Of a stretch of DNA of 64,000 nt, positions 44,831-53,573 are shown piece by piece (positions within the stretch are counted from its first letter, which is position 1; each line of letters opens with the position of its first letter). The DNA comes from an uncultured Pseudomonas sp. Its GTDB lineage: Bacteria; Pseudomonadota; Gammaproteobacteria; Pseudomonadales; Pseudomonadaceae. The position numbers and the translations under genes are program-made. The stretch lies in contig NZ_OX044366.1 in assembly GCF_943846705.1 (NCBI RefSeq), positions 3,038,001 to 3,102,000 of the forward strand. The letters are read 5' to 3'. The notes beneath the pieces were generated by a model, which saw only the letters and a program-made list of their open reading frames with translations, was not told where the DNA came from and did not search any database.

Positions 44831-46786
44831 ATGTCTTCTGCTGCTGCGCGTCTATTGGCCGATTTGTCTGTCGGTAAAAAGCTTATGTGTGGTTTCGGCC
44901 TGGTGCTGTTGCTCACGGTTGCCGTCATCGGTAGTGGTTTTCTCGCGGTGCAAGCGGTGCTGGATGGGCATGCCAGCACCAGCGGCCTGTCGGCAATCGA
45001 TGCCCAGGTACTGCAAACGCGGCGTGCCGAGCGCGACTTTGCCCTGCGTCAGAACAGCGATGCGGCCGCCCAGGTGCATGAGCAACTAGACCGTGTGAGT
45101 GCAATATTGAGTCAGCAACTGGCTGCCGCTTCCAGTGCCGACCAGGCGCGCTTGAGCAGCATGCAGCAGGCCCTTGATGACTATCGCCGGCAGTTTGATA
45201 GTTTTGTCGAGCAACAGAACAAAGCCCGCACGGCGCGCACGCAGATGAGTAAAGCGGCCGGTGAAGCGCGCGATCAGTTTGATGTGATTGAGCTGGACAT
45301 GTACGACGCCGTGCGCGAGTTACGCCTGGCGGGCGACAAACTGCGCGGCAGTGATCCGCTGACCCTGGCAGAAGCGGCCTCCGGCCTGAGCAAGCGCATG
45401 CTCGACCTGCGAGGCTATGAAAGCCAGTACATCATCGACGGCTCGGCCGAGGCCCTGGAAGAATGGGCCTATATCAGCGAAGACCTGCAAACCGTGGCGC
45501 GTAGCCTGATGGTCTGGCTTGACGACGACCAGAAACGCTCAATCGAAGCTGCATTGCAGGCCTTGACCCTGTACCAGCAGGCATTCAGCAACTACCAGCA
45601 GATGCGCGCGCAGAACCAGCAAAGTGAAACCGCCATGGTTGAGCAGGCCCGCAACGTACTCGCCCTGGTAGAGCAAGCCAAGGTGCAGCAGGAGCAGGCA
45701 ATGACCACGGATAGCCGCCAGGCCTTGCTGATGCTCGGTGCCATGGGCATTGCTGCGGTGATAGTGGGCATGCTGGCGGCGTTGGTGATTTCCCGTTTGA
45801 TCGTTACGCCGTTGCAGCGCACCGTGGTGTTTGCCCAGCGCATCGCCGCCGGCGACCTGACCCATGACCTGCCCCAGGATCGCCGCGACGAGCCGGGGCA
45901 ACTGATGACCGCCATGCAGGTGATGAGTGTCAGCCTGCGTACCTTGGTCGGGCGCATTGGCGGTGGCGTCAGCCAAATTGCCGCCGCTGCCGAGCAATTG
46001 TCAGCGATTACCGCGCAGACCAGCGCGGGCGTGCAGAACCAGAAGATGGAAACCGAGCAGACCGCCACCGCCATGCATGAAATGGCCGCCACCGTGCAGG
46101 AAGTGGCGCAAAACGCTGAGCAAGCTTCCCAGGCCGCCCGGATGGCCGACCACGAAGCGCAACAGGGTAATCAGGTGGTGCAGCAGACGGTCAGTCAGAT
46201 TGGTCACCTGGCCACTGAGGTGGAGGAGTCGGCCGAGGCCATTGCCGCGCTGAATCAAGAAAGCGCCCGCATTGGCAGTGTACTGGAGGTGATTCGCAAC
46301 GTGGCCGAACAGACCAATCTGCTCGCGCTGAACGCCGCCATTGAGGCCGCGCGCGCTGGTGAGCAGGGCCGTGGTTTTGCCGTGGTGGCCGATGAAGTGC
46401 GAGCCCTGGCCAAGCGTTCGCAAGATTCCACCGAGGAAATCGAAGGGCTGATCGCCAGCCTGCAGCACCTGGCTAAGGGCGCAGTGGATAAAATGGACAG
46501 CAGCCGCAACCTGACTCAGCGCACGGTGACGCTGGCCGGTGAGGCCGGTGCCGCCCTAGGGCGCATCACCCAGGCGGTGAGCACCATCGAGCAGATGAAC
46601 CTGCAGATTGCCGCAGCCGCCGAAGAGCAGAGTGCGGTGGCTGAAACCATCAGCGAAAGCGTGACGCGGGTGCGGGATATCGGCGAGCAAAGCGCGACAG
46701 CCAGCCAGCAGACCGCCGTCTCCAGCGCCGAGCTGGCACGTCTTGGCGTGGAGCTGCAGGGCATGGTTGCGCAGTTCCGCAGCTGA
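44831..46786 (+). CDS. methyl-accepting chemotaxis protein with HBM-type sensor
   Basis: 651-residue chemoreceptor. Membrane helix 1 at about 20-42, a long, all-helical periplasmic domain (about 45-295), helix 2 at about 298-321, HAMP, then the signalling domain with tip EQTNLLALNAAIEAARAGEQGRG. The ~250-residue helical sensor with QTRRAERDFALR early and RGYESQYIIDG later is the helical bimodular (HBM) type of McpS-like receptors, which bind organic acids. ATG 44831 follows GGAG; an in-frame extension of 33 residues is rejected. Ligand unproven. Confidence 0.9.
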   Translation: MSSAAARLLADLSVGKKLMCGFGLVLLLTVAVIGSGFLAVQAVLDGHASTSGLSAIDAQVLQTRRAERDFALRQNSDAAAQVHEQLDRVSAILSQQLAAASSADQARLSSMQQALDDYRRQFDSFVEQQNKARTARTQMSKAAGEARDQFDVIELDMYDAVRELRLAGDKLRGSDPLTLAEAASGLSKRMLDLRGYESQYIIDGSAEALEEWAYISEDLQTVARSLMVWLDDDQKRSIEAALQALTLYQQAFSNYQQMRAQNQQSETAMVEQARNVLALVEQAKVQQEQAMTTDSRQALLMLGAMGIAAVIVGMLAALVISRLIVTPLQRTVVFAQRIAAGDLTHDLPQDRRDEPGQLMTAMQVMSVSLRTLVGRIGGGVSQIAAAAEQLSAITAQTSAGVQNQKMETEQTATAMHEMAATVQEVAQNAEQASQAARMADHEAQQGNQVVQQTVSQIGHLATEVEESAEAIAALNQESARIGSVLEVIRNVAEQTNLLALNAAIEAARAGEQGRGFAVVADEVRALAKRSQDSTEEIEGLIASLQHLAKGAVDKMDSSRNLTQRTVTLAGEAGAALGRITQAVSTIEQMNLQIAAAAEEQSAVAETISESVTRVRDIGEQSATASQQTAVSSAELARLGVELQGMVAQFRS

Positions 46787-46832
46787 GTGTGCGGCGGGCC
46801 GGCTGCTATTAAGTGGCCGGTAAAGCCCGGCG

Positions 46833-47897
46833 CTATGGCGCGCGGCTGTTGGCCAGCGGCGCTCTGCGCAGCTCTTCTGCCCAGGCCAGGAGCGGCACCT
46901 GCACTTCGGGCTGCCAGGTGCGTGCCCACAGCAACTGTAGGCGTGAGAGGTCGCCGCGCTCAGTGGGCAGGCGCTGAATCTCGTCATGCAGGCGCCATTG
47001 GCCGTTTTCCAGGGTGGCGAAGTCGAAACGGAACGGGTGAAAACCGGTCATGCCCAGGCGGATATCGGTGACCACCAATTGTTCGCCCAGCTGGTCGTAA
47101 CGCAACACACCGTTGGTAAACCAGGCCAGGCGCGCATGCGCCGGCGAGTCAGCCAGGGCGGCGGCCAGGTGTGTGCCACGGGGAATGCGCTGCAGTTGCG
47201 GCGCGGCATCGTCGAACCAGCTGACCAACGTCTCGTGGTAGCTCTCGCCATCCAGCACGATCACCCGCCACAACAGGCTATTGAACGGCGTCGGCGTACT
47301 GAACAGCTGCTGCGCCTGAATACCTTGTCGCGCCAGTTCGGCTTCTACCCGCTGTTCGGCCATGTATTTGCCGCCCAGGGTAGAACCCAGATACAGCGTT
47401 GAAAGCAGCAGCGCCCACGCCGGGGCTTTGGCTGTTTTGTCGCGCAAGCCAAACAACAGCCCCAGCGCCACGGCGAGGCACAACGGCACGGTGAACAGCG
47501 GATCAATAATAAAGATGCTCGACCAAGCCGTAGGGGTGGGCGTGAGTGGCCAGAGCAGTTGTGTGCCATAGCTGGTGAAACTGTCGAGTAGCGGATGAGT
47601 AATCAGTACCAGCCATATCGTTAGGAACAGGCGTTGTGCTGAGTAACCGGGGTTATGCCTAAAGCGCCGCGTCAGCCAGCTCAGCAGCAGGGCCAGGCCC
47701 GTGAGGACAAACAGCGAATGGCTGAAACCACGGTGGTAGGTCATGTCGGCAACGGCGTCGCCGTAATCGATGACCACATCCAGGTCTGGCAAGGTGCCGA
47801 GCATAGCGCCATACAGCAGCGCCTTGCGGCCTTGCCAGCGGCCGAGTAGCGCGCCCTGAATGCTGGCACCGAGTACCGCCTGGGTTATCGAGTCCAT
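46833..47897 (-). CDS. YdjM-like membrane-bound metal-dependent hydrolase
   Basis: 354-residue polytopic protein of the YdjM/DUF457 family. Conserved motifs are MDSITQAVLGASIQG at the start, GTLPDLDVV, YHRGFSHSLF and THPLLDSFTSYGTQLLWP, which carry the putative metal-binding His and Asp residues, plus four or five membrane helices in the first 180 residues. The C-terminal half is a soluble domain with YYH-type aromatic content. E. coli YdjM is LexA-controlled; no LexA box was seen here. Function unknown. Confidence 0.87.
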   Translation of the reverse strand: MDSITQAVLGASIQGALLGRWQGRKALLYGAMLGTLPDLDVVIDYGDAVADMTYHRGFSHSLFVLTGLALLLSWLTRRFRHNPGYSAQRLFLTIWLVLITHPLLDSFTSYGTQLLWPLTPTPTAWSSIFIIDPLFTVPLCLAVALGLLFGLRDKTAKAPAWALLLSTLYLGSTLGGKYMAEQRVEAELARQGIQAQQLFSTPTPFNSLLWRVIVLDGESYHETLVSWFDDAAPQLQRIPRGTHLAAALADSPAHARLAWFTNGVLRYDQLGEQLVVTDIRLGMTGFHPFRFDFATLENGQWRLHDEIQRLPTERGDLSRLQLLWARTWQPEVQVPLLAWAEELRRAPLANSRAP

Positions 47898-48017
47898 GCC
47901 TGATACCTGAATTGAACAGATGGTTAAATTAGCCGACTGACCTGGTTTTGGCTGCGATTAATGTTCAAGCAAAGGTTTCAGCTGAGTCGGCGGCGCAACG
48001 CCTAGGCAGCAGGTGCT

Positions 48018-49427
48018 TTAAAAGGACGCGAGGATGCGCCCGAGCACGCTCATGGCCTGCTCGCTTTGTGCGTCCCAGGGGTGTCCATAATTGAGCCGGG
48101 CGCAGTTGCCGAAGCGCCGGGTGGCCGAGAAGATTGGCCCCGGTGCCAGGCTGATGCCCTGGGCCAGGGCCAGTTGGAACAGGCGCAGCGCATCAACCTG
48201 CTGAGGGAACTCAAACCAGAGAAAATAACCGCCACTGGGCCGGGTAACCTTGGTGCTGGCGGGGAAGTGCCGCGCCGCTGAGGCCAGCATTGATGCCTGC
48301 TGGGCCTCTAACGCATGGCGTAGCTTGCGCAGGTGGCGGTCATAGCCGCCGTGTTGCAGGTAATCGGCCAGTGCCGCCTGGGCGGGTACCGAGGGTGAAA
48401 TGGTGGTCATCAGCTTGAGCCGGCTGATCTGCTCGGCATAACGCCCGCCGGCCACCCAGCCGACCCGGTAACCGGGGGCCAGGCATTTGGAAAACGAGCC
48501 GCAGTGCATTACCAGACCGTCATGGTCGAAGCTCTTAACCGGCTTGGGCGGCTGGCTGCCGAAGTACAGCTCGGCGTACACGTCATCTTCGATCAGCGGC
48601 ACCTGGTGGCGCTGCAGCAGCTGATACAGCGCTTCTTTTTTGCTGTCGCTCATGCTCGCGCCCAGCGGGTTTTGCAGGCTGCTCATAAACCAGCAGGCCT
48701 TGATCGGCAGGTTCGCCAGGCGCTCAGCCAACAGGTCGAGGTCGATGCCTTCACGTGGATGAACCGGAATCTCCACGGCCTTGAGCTTCAGACGTTCGAG
48801 TACCTGCAGGGTGGCGTAGAACGCCGGTGCTTCGATGGCCACTAGGTCGCCGGGCTGGGTCACTGTTTGCAGGCAGAGGTTGAGCGCTTCCATGGCGCCA
48901 CTGGTGATCACCAGTTCTTCTAGCGGCAGCATCACGCCGCTGACCATATAGCGCAGGGCAATTTGCCTGCGCAGGTTGGGATTGCCCTCGGTCATGTCGG
49001 CGATCACCGCCTGCGGCTGCATATCGCGCAGGCTCTTGGCCATCGAGCGAGCCAGGCGCGGCAGGGGAAACAGCTGCGGGCTCGGGAAGGCCGAACCGAA
49101 TGGCACGGTGTCGGGGTTTTTCAAGGAGGCCAGCACCGAGAACACCAGCTCACTGACATCCACTTCGGTGGTCTGCGTCGGCTGCGGGCTGGTTTCCGGC
49201 TCGGCCAGCGAGTGCCGCGCCAGTTCGCGGACGAAATAGCCGGAGCGGGCGCGGGCCTGGATCAGGCCGCGGTCTTCCAGCAGGTAGTAAGCCTGGAACA
49301 CCGTGGACGGGCTCACCCCATAGGTGCGGCTGGCGTGGCGCACCGACGGCACCCGCTCGCCAGGGGCCAATACGCCAGTGCGTATCAGTTCGGCAATCTG
49401 CTCGGCGAATTTCTCGTAGCGTTTCAT
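48018..49427 (-). CDS. MocR-type GntR/aminotransferase regulator
   Basis: 469-residue fusion of an N-terminal GntR winged helix (about 1-70, with RVPSVRHASRTYGVSPSTVF) and a fold-type I aminotransferase domain. The PLP lysine is Lys314 in CGSFSKCLAPGYRVGW, with SLQNPLG and DDVYAELYF also conserved. MocR proteins regulate genes of PLP, amino acid or GABA metabolism. ATG 49427 gives the usual MKRYEKFA start; ATG 49436 is an alternative. It is not beside an obvious divergent target, so its regulon is unknown. Confidence 0.88.
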   Translation of the reverse strand: MKRYEKFAEQIAELIRTGVLAPGERVPSVRHASRTYGVSPSTVFQAYYLLEDRGLIQARARSGYFVRELARHSLAEPETSPQPTQTTEVDVSELVFSVLASLKNPDTVPFGSAFPSPQLFPLPRLARSMAKSLRDMQPQAVIADMTEGNPNLRRQIALRYMVSGVMLPLEELVITSGAMEALNLCLQTVTQPGDLVAIEAPAFYATLQVLERLKLKAVEIPVHPREGIDLDLLAERLANLPIKACWFMSSLQNPLGASMSDSKKEALYQLLQRHQVPLIEDDVYAELYFGSQPPKPVKSFDHDGLVMHCGSFSKCLAPGYRVGWVAGGRYAEQISRLKLMTTISPSVPAQAALADYLQHGGYDRHLRKLRHALEAQQASMLASAARHFPASTKVTRPSGGYFLWFEFPQQVDALRLFQLALAQGISLAPGPIFSATRRFGNCARLNYGHPWDAQSEQAMSVLGRILASF

Positions 49428-49491
49428 CGTGTCCATCGGTGCGCTGAGTGATCCTGCGCACTTTACGAGGACTTGCTTGGCCATGCGACTG

Positions 49492-50907
49492 TCAGCGCCC
49501 GCGTGGCGAGAGAAAGGTACTCTTGGTGTGTGCCTGTTCGCTGGCATCGCTGAGGTTGTGGATCGCAAAGCGCACCGGCCTGGCTCCCGTTTTGGCCTGT
49601 TGATTTTCCAGCACCAGGGTCACGGGTACATCGAGAATTTCACCGGGGTTAAGCAGCAACTGATGCGGTGCGTCTAGGCGCAAACCGGGGCTGTCAAGCA
49701 GGGTCAGGCCATAGCGTTGTGGCTGCTGGGTCTTGTTGATGACCTTGAGCAGGTAGGTGTTCTCGATTTGCCCAAGCGCGTTTTCGCGGAACATGCTGCG
49801 ATCCTTGGCCGAATCGATGGACAGCATCGTGCGCGCGCTCAAGGCCCAGACGAAAGCGGCAAGCATCAGCAGCAGAGCAATGCCGTAGCCAATCAGCCGT
49901 GGGCGCAGGCGTTGGGTTTTGCCACCTTGTAACTCGCGCTCGGAGTGATAACCGACCAGCCCTCTGGCATAGCCCATTTTGTCCATGATCGAGTCGCAGG
50001 CATCGATGCAGGCACCGCAACTGATGCAGTCGATCTGCAGGCCGTCGCGGATATCGATGCCGGTCGGGCAGACCTGCACGCAGATCTGGCAGTCGATGCA
50101 GTCGCCCAGGCCCTCAGCCTTATAGTCGCTGTCTTTCTTACGCGGGCCACGGCCTTCGCCGCGTTTGGCGTCGTAGGCCACCAGCAGGGTGTCGTCATCG
50201 AACATCGCACTCTGAAAACGCGAATACGGGCACATGTGCACACAGACTTTCTCACGTAGCCAACCAGCGTTGAGGTAGGTGGCTGCCATAAAAAACAGCA
50301 CCCACACTAGCGTGCCACCGTCCAATTGCAGGTGCAGCAGGTCGCCGGCCATGTCACGGATCGGCGTGAAGTAGCCGATAAAGGTCACGGCTGTGAGCAA
50401 GCTAACGCCCAGCCAGATGCTGTGCTTGGCGCTGCGCCGCAGCAGCTTGTGCAATGACCAGGGCGCCGCATCCAGTTTGATCCGTTGGTGGCGCTCACCT
50501 TCGGTGACTTTCTCCGCCCACATAAACACCCAGGTCCACACGCTTTGCGGGCAGGTGTAGCCACACCAGACACGCCCGGCCACCACGGTGATGGTGAATA
50601 AGCCGAAGGCAGCGATGATCAGCAGCGCCGAGAGCAAGATGAAGTCCTGCGGCCAGAAGGTCGCGCCAAAGATGTAGTAGCGATGCTCGGCGAGGTTCCA
50701 CAGCACGGCCTGGCGACCGTCCCAGTCGAGCCAGGCAGTGCCGAAGAAAATCAGAAACAACAGACCTGCACCGTACAGGCGCAGGTTGCGGTAAAGGCCA
50801 GTGAAACTGCGGGTGTGAATCGGCCCGCCAGCCTGGGACGGGGTCAGGCGGATCGGTTGGCGCGTGTCGATGGTCTCGATGATTTGCGCGGGTATGCGTT
50901 GGCTCAT
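49492..50907 (-). CDS. ccoG: cytochrome c oxidase accessory protein CcoG
   Basis: 471-residue inner-membrane ferredoxin-like protein (RdxA/FixG) needed for copper delivery to cbb3 oxidase. It has about five membrane helices, a NosR-like CGYTCPQSVWTWVFMW motif, two [4Fe-4S] clusters (CIDCQICVQVCP and CISCGACIDACD) and a C-terminal Ig-like domain. CcoG reduces Cu(II) to Cu(I). No ccoNOP or ccoI genes are nearby, so it is an isolated copy; the copper link to the neighbouring DsbRS-like pair is notable. Confidence 0.93.
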   Translation of the reverse strand: MSQRIPAQIIETIDTRQPIRLTPSQAGGPIHTRSFTGLYRNLRLYGAGLLFLIFFGTAWLDWDGRQAVLWNLAEHRYYIFGATFWPQDFILLSALLIIAAFGLFTITVVAGRVWCGYTCPQSVWTWVFMWAEKVTEGERHQRIKLDAAPWSLHKLLRRSAKHSIWLGVSLLTAVTFIGYFTPIRDMAGDLLHLQLDGGTLVWVLFFMAATYLNAGWLREKVCVHMCPYSRFQSAMFDDDTLLVAYDAKRGEGRGPRKKDSDYKAEGLGDCIDCQICVQVCPTGIDIRDGLQIDCISCGACIDACDSIMDKMGYARGLVGYHSERELQGGKTQRLRPRLIGYGIALLLMLAAFVWALSARTMLSIDSAKDRSMFRENALGQIENTYLLKVINKTQQPQRYGLTLLDSPGLRLDAPHQLLLNPGEILDVPVTLVLENQQAKTGARPVRFAIHNLSDASEQAHTKSTFLSPRGR

Positions 50908-51102
50908 TAGTGGCCTCGTCGGGCTTTATCAGGCGAGGCGCACTATGCGAGCAAGGCTGTTTGGATAACAGACTCAGGTTTTCAAATAAAAAGCGGATCA
51001 GAATGCGGGGCAGGCCATGCGGAATGTGGCGGGTAGGTCGCCCGGAAGGCGTTGGCGGCCTAATCGGCTACCAGCAGCCATCGTCTGCTGATAGCCAATG
51101 TT

Positions 51103-52437
51103 CTAGGGTGTGTGAGTGGCCGCTCTGCTCATCACCACTAAATTCACGCACAGGCCACTGTCGGTGTTCACAAACTCGAGTGCGCCACCGCAGCGCTCAG
51201 CGATAGCGTTGACGATTGAAAGGCCCAGGCCGCTGCCGTCACCGGGAGAGTTGCGCCAGAAGCGCTCGGTCAGCTGGGGGATTTTCTCGGCGGCCACCCC
51301 AGGTCCCGAGTCCTGCACGCTAAAGCAGACGTGCTCCCCGCGAAACTGCACGCGCAAACTGACAGCACTACCCGCGCAGTTATGTCGCTGGGCGTTGTCC
51401 AGCAGGTTGCGTAAGGCGGCGATGGCCAAGCTCGGCGGCATCGTCAGCAAACGCTGGGCGCTGGCATCGAACAGGTGCAGTTCGATGGCCTGCTGGCCCG
51501 GCTGTTGGGCGTCACTGATGGCCATCTTGGCCACTTGTGCCGCGCTGTATTGCAGGGTTTCGTCAAACGGCAGGCGGCCTTCCACGCGTGCCAATAGCAA
51601 TAGCTGCTCCAGGGTCTGGTGCAGGCGGTCAGTGCCGGCTTCGGCCTGCGCCAATGCCTGACGGGCGGTGGCGCCTTCCGTCATGCTGGCCACCTGCAGG
51701 TGGGTTTTGATCGCTGTCAGCGGGCTGCGTAACTCATGGGCGGCATCATCGGTCAGCCGGCGTTCACGCTCGATCGCCTGGGCGATGCGCTGAAATAGCT
51801 GATTCTGGGTTGCCACCAGCGGTTGCAGTTCTTGCGGCAGGCCTTCGACATGCAGCGCTTCGATGCTGTCGGCGCTGCGCTGAGCCAGTGCCTGACGAAT
51901 GCGCCGTAAGGGCGACAGTTCACGGCTAAGGCCAAACCAGAGCACCAGCAAACTGCCGATTAACGCGAGCAGCACCGGCGCTGCAGCCGCCAGTAAGATC
52001 GAGTGCTTGAGAGTGTCGCGTTCGTCCAGGCGGTCTGCGGTGGTCACGCGCATGTCACCTTCGATCAAGGTGAAGGTGCGCCAGGTGACGCCGTCAATAT
52101 TGCGCTCATGGAAGCCCTTATCCTGCACGCCCAGGGCACTGCCCGGCGCGGCGCGGCTGCTGGCGAGAATCTCGCCACGCACTGAGCTGATCTGGCAGGC
52201 AATGCCTTCGGGCATGCCCAGCTGTTCTGTACTGAGCGCCGGCCCGCCCTCGGTTTGCTGCAATTGCGGCAGTTGTAAGAGCAACCCAGAAACCATGCGC
52301 GCTGAAGATGCCAGGCGTTGATCGAGGGTCAACATCAGCTGGTTGCGCAGGTCGAACAGCATCCACACAGCGGCCAGTGACCAGAGCAGCACAAAGGCCG
52401 AGCCGAGAATCAGGGTCAGGCGTAGACGCAGGCTCAT
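51103..52437 (-). CDS. dsbS: sensor histidine kinase, DsbS-like
   Basis: 444-residue membrane kinase: helix 1 at about 7-28, periplasmic sensor (about 29-147), helix 2 at about 148-170, HAMP, H-box with His234 in DDAAHELRSPL, then N, G1 and G2 boxes (NLLDNAQRH, DSGPGV, GSGLGLSI). A single periplasmic cysteine at residue 81 (GIACQISSV) matches the position of the copper-binding Cys82 reported for P. aeruginosa DsbS. It overlaps the response regulator gene by four bases. The name depends on this cysteine and on the dsb genes about 8 kb away. Confidence 0.85.
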   Translation of the reverse strand: MSLRLRLTLILGSAFVLLWSLAAVWMLFDLRNQLMLTLDQRLASSARMVSGLLLQLPQLQQTEGGPALSTEQLGMPEGIACQISSVRGEILASSRAAPGSALGVQDKGFHERNIDGVTWRTFTLIEGDMRVTTADRLDERDTLKHSILLAAAAPVLLALIGSLLVLWFGLSRELSPLRRIRQALAQRSADSIEALHVEGLPQELQPLVATQNQLFQRIAQAIERERRLTDDAAHELRSPLTAIKTHLQVASMTEGATARQALAQAEAGTDRLHQTLEQLLLLARVEGRLPFDETLQYSAAQVAKMAISDAQQPGQQAIELHLFDASAQRLLTMPPSLAIAALRNLLDNAQRHNCAGSAVSLRVQFRGEHVCFSVQDSGPGVAAEKIPQLTERFWRNSPGDGSGLGLSIVNAIAERCGGALEFVNTDSGLCVNLVVMSRAATHTP

Positions 52438-53117
52438 GACGGGCTTTCCTCGCTATGGCCGGCGGGGCCGAGGCGATAACCCAGGCCGCGCACTGTCTCA
52501 ACGATGCCGCTGCCTAACTTGCGCCGCAAATGGTGAATATGCACATTGAGGGCATTGCTCTCGACCTCGCCGTCAAGGCCGTAGACCGCGTCCTTGAGCT
52601 GTTCGCCGCTGAGCACCCGGCGAGGGTTGTGCAACAGCGCTTGCAGCAGTACCTGCTCGCGGCGCGACAGGTCGATCGGCTGTTCATGCAAAAAAGCCTG
52701 GCAAGCCACCGGGTCGTAGCGCAGTGGACCATGTTCGACCAGTGAGCTGGCACGCCCGGCCGCGCGGCGCAGCAAGGCATGCAGGCGGGCGGCGAGTTCA
52801 CGCAGGTCGAAGGGTTTGACCAGGTAATCGTCAGCCCCCTCCTGTAGCCCCGACACGCGGTCGGCTACCGAGTCGCGGGCTGTCAGCAACAACACGGGCA
52901 AGCTCATCCCGCGCTGGCGCAGGCGACGCAGCAGGCTTAAACCGTCTTCATCCGGTAGGCCCAGATCCAGCACCCATGCGTCGAACTGCACCGAGCGCAG
53001 CAGTGCTTCGGCCTCAGCTGCTGTAGCGGCATGCATCACGCGAAAGCCCTGGGCGGTGAGCCCGGCCACGACACCACTGGCAATCAGGGGGTTATCTTCA
53101 GTTAGCAATATGTACAT
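52434..53117 (-). CDS. dsbR: OmpR-family response regulator, DsbR-like
   Basis: 227-residue response regulator with phospho-acceptor Asp51 (VLDLGLPDEDG), Thr and Lys switch residues (LLTARD, LVKPFD) and a C-terminal winged helix (ALNVHIHHLRRKLGSGIVETVRGLGYRL). Cotranscribed with the kinase (ATGA overlap). The candidate binding box at 53223-53251 is about 105 bases upstream and recurs before dsbD, which fits autoregulation plus control of dsbD. In P. aeruginosa the matching pair (PA2479-PA2480) lies directly beside dsbD2, as I recall. Confidence 0.87.
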   Translation of the reverse strand: MYILLTEDNPLIASGVVAGLTAQGFRVMHAATAAEAEALLRSVQFDAWVLDLGLPDEDGLSLLRRLRQRGMSLPVLLLTARDSVADRVSGLQEGADDYLVKPFDLRELAARLHALLRRAAGRASSLVEHGPLRYDPVACQAFLHEQPIDLSRREQVLLQALLHNPRRVLSGEQLKDAVYGLDGEVESNALNVHIHHLRRKLGSGIVETVRGLGYRLGPAGHSEESPS

Positions 53118-53222
53118 GGAGCCGATCCGTAGGAAGGCGGGCAGTATCCAGCAGCAGGATTAAGTCAGGGTTACTGCGGGGCGTGGAATGATAACGGCTG
53201 AGGGTGGGTAATTGCGCAGACT

Positions 53223-53251
53223 TGACCACCCGTTTGCATCGGATTTGACCA
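53223..53251 (-). promoter_or_regulatory. TGGTCA direct-repeat box of the response regulator gene
   Basis: On the minus strand TGGTCA occurs at 53251-53246 and again at 53228-53223, 23 bases apart, with GATGCAA between. The stretch TGGTCAAATCCGATGCAA is identical to the one starting at 60965 before dsbD. Direct repeats about two DNA turns apart suit an OmpR-type regulator. Likely the autoregulatory DsbR site. Confidence 0.7.
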
Positions 53252-53306
53252 TCACGCTGCGTGGCTATGACCAGCAAAGAACGATTCATAGTTGCCGGTA
53301 GCGACA

Positions 53307-53330
53307 GGCAGAAATCGGCCAAAAGCGGTC
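53307..53330. repeat. left copy of an imperfect inverted repeat flanking the island
   Basis: Its reverse complement begins GACCGCTTTTGGC and ends TTTCTGCC. It matches the segment at 60920-60943 at 20 of 24 positions in opposite orientation. It lies between the DsbR-type box and the duplicated promoter. It may be a remnant of a common intergenic element rather than a transposon end. Confidence 0.45.
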
Positions 53331-53381
53331 ACCTTGCGACTACGAATTCTGGGGCGATTCAACAGCCTAGGTACACAAAAC

Positions 53382-53573
53382 CATCAATGCCTGATGCAGT
53401 TGGCCCCTCGATGAAGACATCCGGGGGCTGGACTGCATAGGCGCGCTCCCAGCTGATCCAGAAGTGCATACATGCAGGAATGCAGAGCTATATATTGACA
53501 TATATGAATATTGCGAATAATCTGGGTTCGTAAACCACCCTAGGCGCCTCAGGAGGTACCCCATGAAAAATTC
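53382..53573 (+). repeat. duplicated promoter-RBS-start segment, copy 1
   Basis: About 190 bases that recur at 57921-58156 in the same orientation: CCTGATGCAGT, GACATCCGGGG, GCGCGCTCCCAG, TATATATTGACATATATGAA, AGGAGGTAC and ATGAAAAATTC are shared in order. This copy leads into the aldehyde dehydrogenase. It contains TTGACA (53495-53500) with AATAAT or TAATCT as -10, and a perfect ribosome binding site AGGAGGT (53551-53557) five bases before the ATG. Confidence 0.85.
53490..53505. promoter_or_regulatory. AT-rich palindrome over the -35, candidate ArsR operator
   Basis: ATATAT-TGAC-ATATAT, a six-base inverted repeat around TGAC, overlaps the TTGACA -35 hexamer; a further ATATGAATAT lies alongside. 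The same sequence occurs in copy 2 at 58073-58088. Binding here would block RNA polymerase, as expected for a repressor of the ArsR family encoded between the two copies. Confidence 0.5.
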
